NCBI GenBank assembly: GCA_004555145.1
Contig: SFJB01000018.1
Location: 1-20,200, forward strand
Direction: 5' to 3'
DNA length: 20,200 nt
Source: Bacteroidales bacterium
Lineage (GTDB): Bacteria; Bacteroidota; Bacteroidia; Bacteroidales; UBA932
In this document: positions 17,693 to 20,200 of the stretch, piece after piece
How the letters are laid out: each line of letters opens with the position of its first letter
Numbering within the stretch: the first letter of the stretch is position 1
Notes under the pieces: model-generated
Database searches by the model: none
What the model was told of the DNA's origin: nothing
What the model saw: the letters and a program-made list of their open reading frames with translations, nothing else
Program-made: the position numbers and the translations under genes

Positions 17693-18688
17693 ATGAAGAT
17701 TGGAAGCGTGGATTTGGGCGAAAAGCCCCTTCTGCTGGCGCCGATGGAAGACATCACCGACGTCACGTTCCGCCTGCTCTGCCGTGAGCAGGGGGCGGAT
17801 ATGGTGTATACCGAGTTCATCCCTTCCGACGGACTGATTCGCGATGCGCAGAAGGCAATAGCCAAGATGCACACCTACGAAGAGGAGGCCCCGGTAGCCA
17901 TACAGATCTACGGCCACATCCCCGAGTCCATGGTGGAGGCGGCGCGTATGGCGGACAAGGCTGCGGAAATAGCCGGCGGCCACGGCGCGGACATCATAGA
18001 CATCAACTTCGGCTGCCCGGTGAGCAAGATAGCCGGCAGGGGAGCGGGCTCGGGAATGATGCGCGAGCCTGACAAGCTCGTGGCGATTACCAAGGCCGTG
18101 GTAGAGGCGGTGGACAAACCGGTAACGGTGAAGACTCGACTGGGGTGGGACGACAATTCCAAAATCATCGTGGAGCTTGCCGAGAGGCTCCAGGACGTCG
18201 GCATACAGGCGCTTACCATACACGGCCGCACTCGATGCCAGATGTACAAGGGGGAGGCCGACTGGACGCTTATCGGCAAGGTGAAGGAGAATCCGAGGAT
18301 GCACATTCCCATCATAGGAAACGGTGACATCAAGGACGGTCCGGGGGCGGCAGCAGCCTTCGAACGCTACGGGGTGGATGCAATAATGATAGGCCGTGCC
18401 ACCTTCGGGCATCCGTGGATTTTCAGGGAGATACGGCATTACCTCGACCACGGTGAGCCTATGCCGGAACCGACGGTCGCACAGAAGGTGGCTCTGGCGA
18501 AGCGTCACCTGACTCTTTCCCTGGAGCACAAAGGCAGCCCGCGCGGCATCTATGAGATGCGCCGCCACCTGAGTTGCTACTTCAAAGGCCTGCCGGAGTT
18601 CAAGGAAACGCGTATGCGTATGGTGACAACCCTGGACAGTGCTGAACTTTATTCCATTTTGGACGAAATACAGCAGAGGTATGATTGA
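17693..18688 (+). CDS. dusB: tRNA-dihydrouridine synthase (DusB-like)
   Basis: Dus enzymes use FMN and NADPH to reduce specific uridines of tRNA to dihydrouridine. The 331-residue protein has the expected length. It starts MKIGSVDLGEKPLLLAPMEDITD, matching the first FMN-binding strand of the DusB group, so the ATG at 17693 is well supported. The catalytic cysteine is Cys108 in INFGCPVSKI; later motifs are VTVKTRLGWD, TIHGRTRCQMYKG and GNGDI, followed by MIGRATFGHPWIF near the phosphate-binding site. The C-terminal helical tRNA-binding domain ends near QQRYD. Its last 8 nt overlap the start of lpxK, which implies coupled translation. It is transcribed from a promoter placed almost directly at its start codon. 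Confidence 0.93.
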   Translation: MKIGSVDLGEKPLLLAPMEDITDVTFRLLCREQGADMVYTEFIPSDGLIRDAQKAIAKMHTYEEEAPVAIQIYGHIPESMVEAARMADKAAEIAGGHGADIIDINFGCPVSKIAGRGAGSGMMREPDKLVAITKAVVEAVDKPVTVKTRLGWDDNSKIIVELAERLQDVGIQALTIHGRTRCQMYKGEADWTLIGKVKENPRMHIPIIGNGDIKDGPGAAAAFERYGVDAIMIGRATFGHPWIFREIRHYLDHGEPMPEPTVAQKVALAKRHLTLSLEHKGSPRGIYEMRRHLSCYFKGLPEFKETRMRMVTTLDSAELYSILDEIQQRYD

Positions 18689-19805
18689 CAGAGTACTCTT
18701 ATTTCCATATTACGCAGTCCTCAAGCTGAGGAACAAGTTTTATTCTTCCTCCCGACGCAAGCCGGCGCTCACCGAGGTGCCTTCGGTCTGCGTGGGCAAT
18801 GTCACCGTCGGAGGCACGGGAAAGACCCCTCACGTGGAGATGATACTGCGCATGCTCCGGGATAGCGAGAGATGGGGTGATGCTCAGCTCGCGGTGCTTT
18901 CCAGGGGCTACAAGCGCGAGAGCAAGGGTTTCCAGCAAGTCACGGTGGACGGGAGCGCGGAGATGTTCGGGGACGAACCTCTCCAGATCAAGATGAAGTT
19001 CCCGGGAGTCACGGTGGCCGTGTGCAAGAACAGGGTGGAAGGCAGTGGCCTGCTCTGCCATCCCGACAGGCTCAAGTCGAAGAAGTATGCCAGCAAATGC
19101 TGGAATCCGGAGTTTCCGCCGGCAGATTTCCTGGTGCTCGACGATGCCTATCAGTACCGCAGGCTCAAAGCAAAGCTCAATATAGTCCTGGTGGACTACA
19201 ACCGTCCGGTGTTCAAGGACATGCTGCTGCCTCTGGGACGCCTTCGTGACCTTCCCGAGAGGGTCGCGGACGCGGATGTGGTGATAGTCAGCAAGTGTCC
19301 GTCCCAACTCGAGGATGCGGAGCGCCGCTCGTTCGCCGAAGGCCTCAAGGTCTTGAGTTACAATCAGGATAAGTGCGAGTGCATCAGCGCATCCGGGAAG
19401 CGCCAGCTGCTGCTCTTCACCACCATAGACTATACGCGGGCGCAGGGAGTGTACGATTGCACGGAGCCGAGGTACGTCTATTCCAAGAAGGCGATTATGG
19501 TCACCGGCATAGCCAAGGACACCCCTCTGCGCAAGCATCTGAGCGACAGTTATAAGATAGTGTCCCGTTTCAGCTTCCCTGACCATCACAAGTTCAACTG
19601 GTCGGACATAAACAGGATACAGGCTGCGCTCCGCAAGAATCCTACCGCTTCCATATTCACAACGGAGAAGGATACCCAGAGGCTGCGCGATTTCAACGGT
19701 ATGCCCGAGGAGATAAAGGAGCGTTGCTTTATGGTACCTATAGAAACGCGCTTCCTGTCCGAGGCGGAAAGAAGCGCGTTTGCAGCTCTGCTGGAGCAGC
19801 TCTGA
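18681..19805 (+). CDS. lpxK: tetraacyldisaccharide 4'-kinase
   Basis: LpxK phosphorylates the 4' position of the lipid A disaccharide precursor at the inner face of the cytoplasmic membrane, a late step in lipid A synthesis. The ATG at 18681 overlaps the dus stop region (ATGATTGA) and gives 374 residues; an earlier in-frame ATG at 18639 would overlap dus far more and extend past the normal N-terminus. The hydrophobic N-terminus (MIDRVLLFPYYAVLKLRN) fits membrane association. The Walker A motif GNVTVGGTGKTP lies at 39-50. The family motif usually written DDGFQHR appears as DDAYQYR, and FPDHHKF matches the conserved DHH segment. The gene ends at 19805, exactly abutting the frr stop on the other strand. 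Its presence indicates a Gram-negative outer membrane with lipid A. Confidence 0.95.
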   Translation: MIDRVLLFPYYAVLKLRNKFYSSSRRKPALTEVPSVCVGNVTVGGTGKTPHVEMILRMLRDSERWGDAQLAVLSRGYKRESKGFQQVTVDGSAEMFGDEPLQIKMKFPGVTVAVCKNRVEGSGLLCHPDRLKSKKYASKCWNPEFPPADFLVLDDAYQYRRLKAKLNIVLVDYNRPVFKDMLLPLGRLRDLPERVADADVVIVSKCPSQLEDAERRSFAEGLKVLSYNQDKCECISASGKRQLLLFTTIDYTRAQGVYDCTEPRYVYSKKAIMVTGIAKDTPLRKHLSDSYKIVSRFSFPDHHKFNWSDINRIQAALRKNPTASIFTTEKDTQRLRDFNGMPEEIKERCFMVPIETRFLSEAERSAFAALLEQL

Positions 19806-20200
19806 TTATACGGTCATAATATCCTTTTCCTTGGCTGCTACAAGTTCGTCCACAATCTTGACCTTCTTGTCGGTAAGCTTCTGAATTTCGGTCTCGGCTT
19901 CCTTCTGGGTGTCTTCAGGGAGACCTTCGTTCTTGTTGGCCTTCTTGAGAAGCTCTATGCCGTCGCGGCGGGCATTGCGTATCACGATCTTCGCATTTTC
20001 GCCTGCGCCCTTTGCCTTTTTTATAAGCTCCTTGCGCCTATCTTCGGTCAGGGCCGGTACGGTGCATCTGATCACCTCGCCGTTGTTCTGAGGGGTAAAG
20101 CCGAGGTTGGCGTCAATGATTGCCTTCTCGATCTTCGGAATCATATGCTTCTCCCAAGGCTGGATGGCCAGGGTCTTTGCGTCCGGTGCTGAGATGGAAG
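19806..20200 (-). CDS. frr: ribosome recycling factor, 3' part (5' end outside window)
   Basis: RRF works with EF-G to split the post-termination ribosome into subunits. The frame is open to the right edge, and about 130 C-terminal residues are visible. Reading continues upstream of the in-frame ATG at 20144 as SISAPDAKTLAIQPWEKH, the well-conserved strand before IEKAIIDANLG, so that ATG is internal. Conserved features include GFTPQNNGEVIRCTVPALTE, DRRKELIKKAK and NARRDG, and the protein ends KDIMTV before TAA. The gene ends flush against lpxK with no intergenic DNA. The start and promoter lie outside the window. Confidence 0.97.
   Translation of the reverse strand, partial: SISAPDAKTLAIQPWEKHMIPKIEKAIIDANLGFTPQNNGEVIRCTVPALTEDRRKELIKKAKGAGENAKIVIRNARRDGIELLKKANKNEGLPEDTQKEAETEIQKLTDKKVKIVDELVAAKEKDIMTV

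Noticed and set aside
17603..18568. A 321-codon open frame on the minus strand, antisense to dus
   Set aside because: It overlaps the divergent promoter region and a well-identified Dus gene, and its translation is not protein-like.
18639..18680. Earlier in-frame start for lpxK
   Set aside because: It would overlap dus by 50 nt and add residues before the conserved LpxK N-terminus; the ATG at 18681 gives the usual overlap and length.
20144..20200. ATG at 20144 as the start of frr
   Set aside because: The frame continues upstream with the conserved RRF stretch SISAPDAKTLAIQPW, so the ATG is internal.

Overview
This window reads as a chromosomal segment from a member of the Bacteroidota, most likely Bacteroidales. 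The evidence is: a one-polypeptide hybrid two-component regulator (propeller sensor, kinase, receiver, AraC-type output), which is typical of this phylum; several upstream elements matching the Bacteroidota promoter pattern (TTTG, 19 nt, TAnnTTTG); no clear Shine-Dalgarno sequences ahead of the genes; and ribosomal and housekeeping proteins of Bacteroidota type. No genus is claimed. There is no insertion sequence, prophage, CRISPR array or integron.

Layout. (1) 1-3352, + strand: the end of the str operon (rpsL 3' part, rpsG, fusA, rpsJ), then a CAU-anticodon tRNA with an atypical T-loop, closed by a perfect 18-bp inverted repeat that can terminate transcription from both sides. The S10 genes that normally follow rpsJ in this phylum (rplC onward) are absent. 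(2) 3375-8636, - strand: an exported carbohydrate-type gene set: a type-B carboxylesterase lipoprotein, then, from its own promoter, a CE1-type esterase and a GH3 glycosidase lipoprotein. (3) 8839-12846, + strand: the hybrid regulator, transcribed divergently from the carboxylesterase. The divergent gap holds two copies of a 9-bp direct repeat with a 20-bp period, a reasonable candidate for the regulator's binding site. Regions 2 and 3 resemble a small polysaccharide-utilisation locus without susC/susD. (4) 12916-15869, + strand: an aminopeptidase P-like metallopeptidase, a FabG-type reductase and a ComF-family phosphoribosyltransferase. (5) 15870-17648, - strand: a second, three-domain aminopeptidase P whose stop codon abuts that of comF. 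(6) 17693-19805, + strand: a tRNA-dihydrouridine synthase overlapping lpxK (lipid A 4'-kinase). (7) 19806-20200, - strand: the 3' part of frr (ribosome recycling factor), whose stop codon abuts that of lpxK.

How it works together: regions 1 and 4-7 are translation, tRNA modification, envelope and peptide-turnover housekeeping. Regions 2-3 are the accessory part. The inferred model is that the regulator's periplasmic propeller senses an oligosaccharide, and the two esterases remove ester decorations so that the GH3 enzyme can release sugars. No wholly new system is evident. The most unusual points are the str/S10 break with a tRNA at the junction, the altered tRNA T-loop, a near-leaderless dus promoter placed head-to-head with another promoter, two exactly abutting convergent gene pairs, and the direct repeat beside the regulator.
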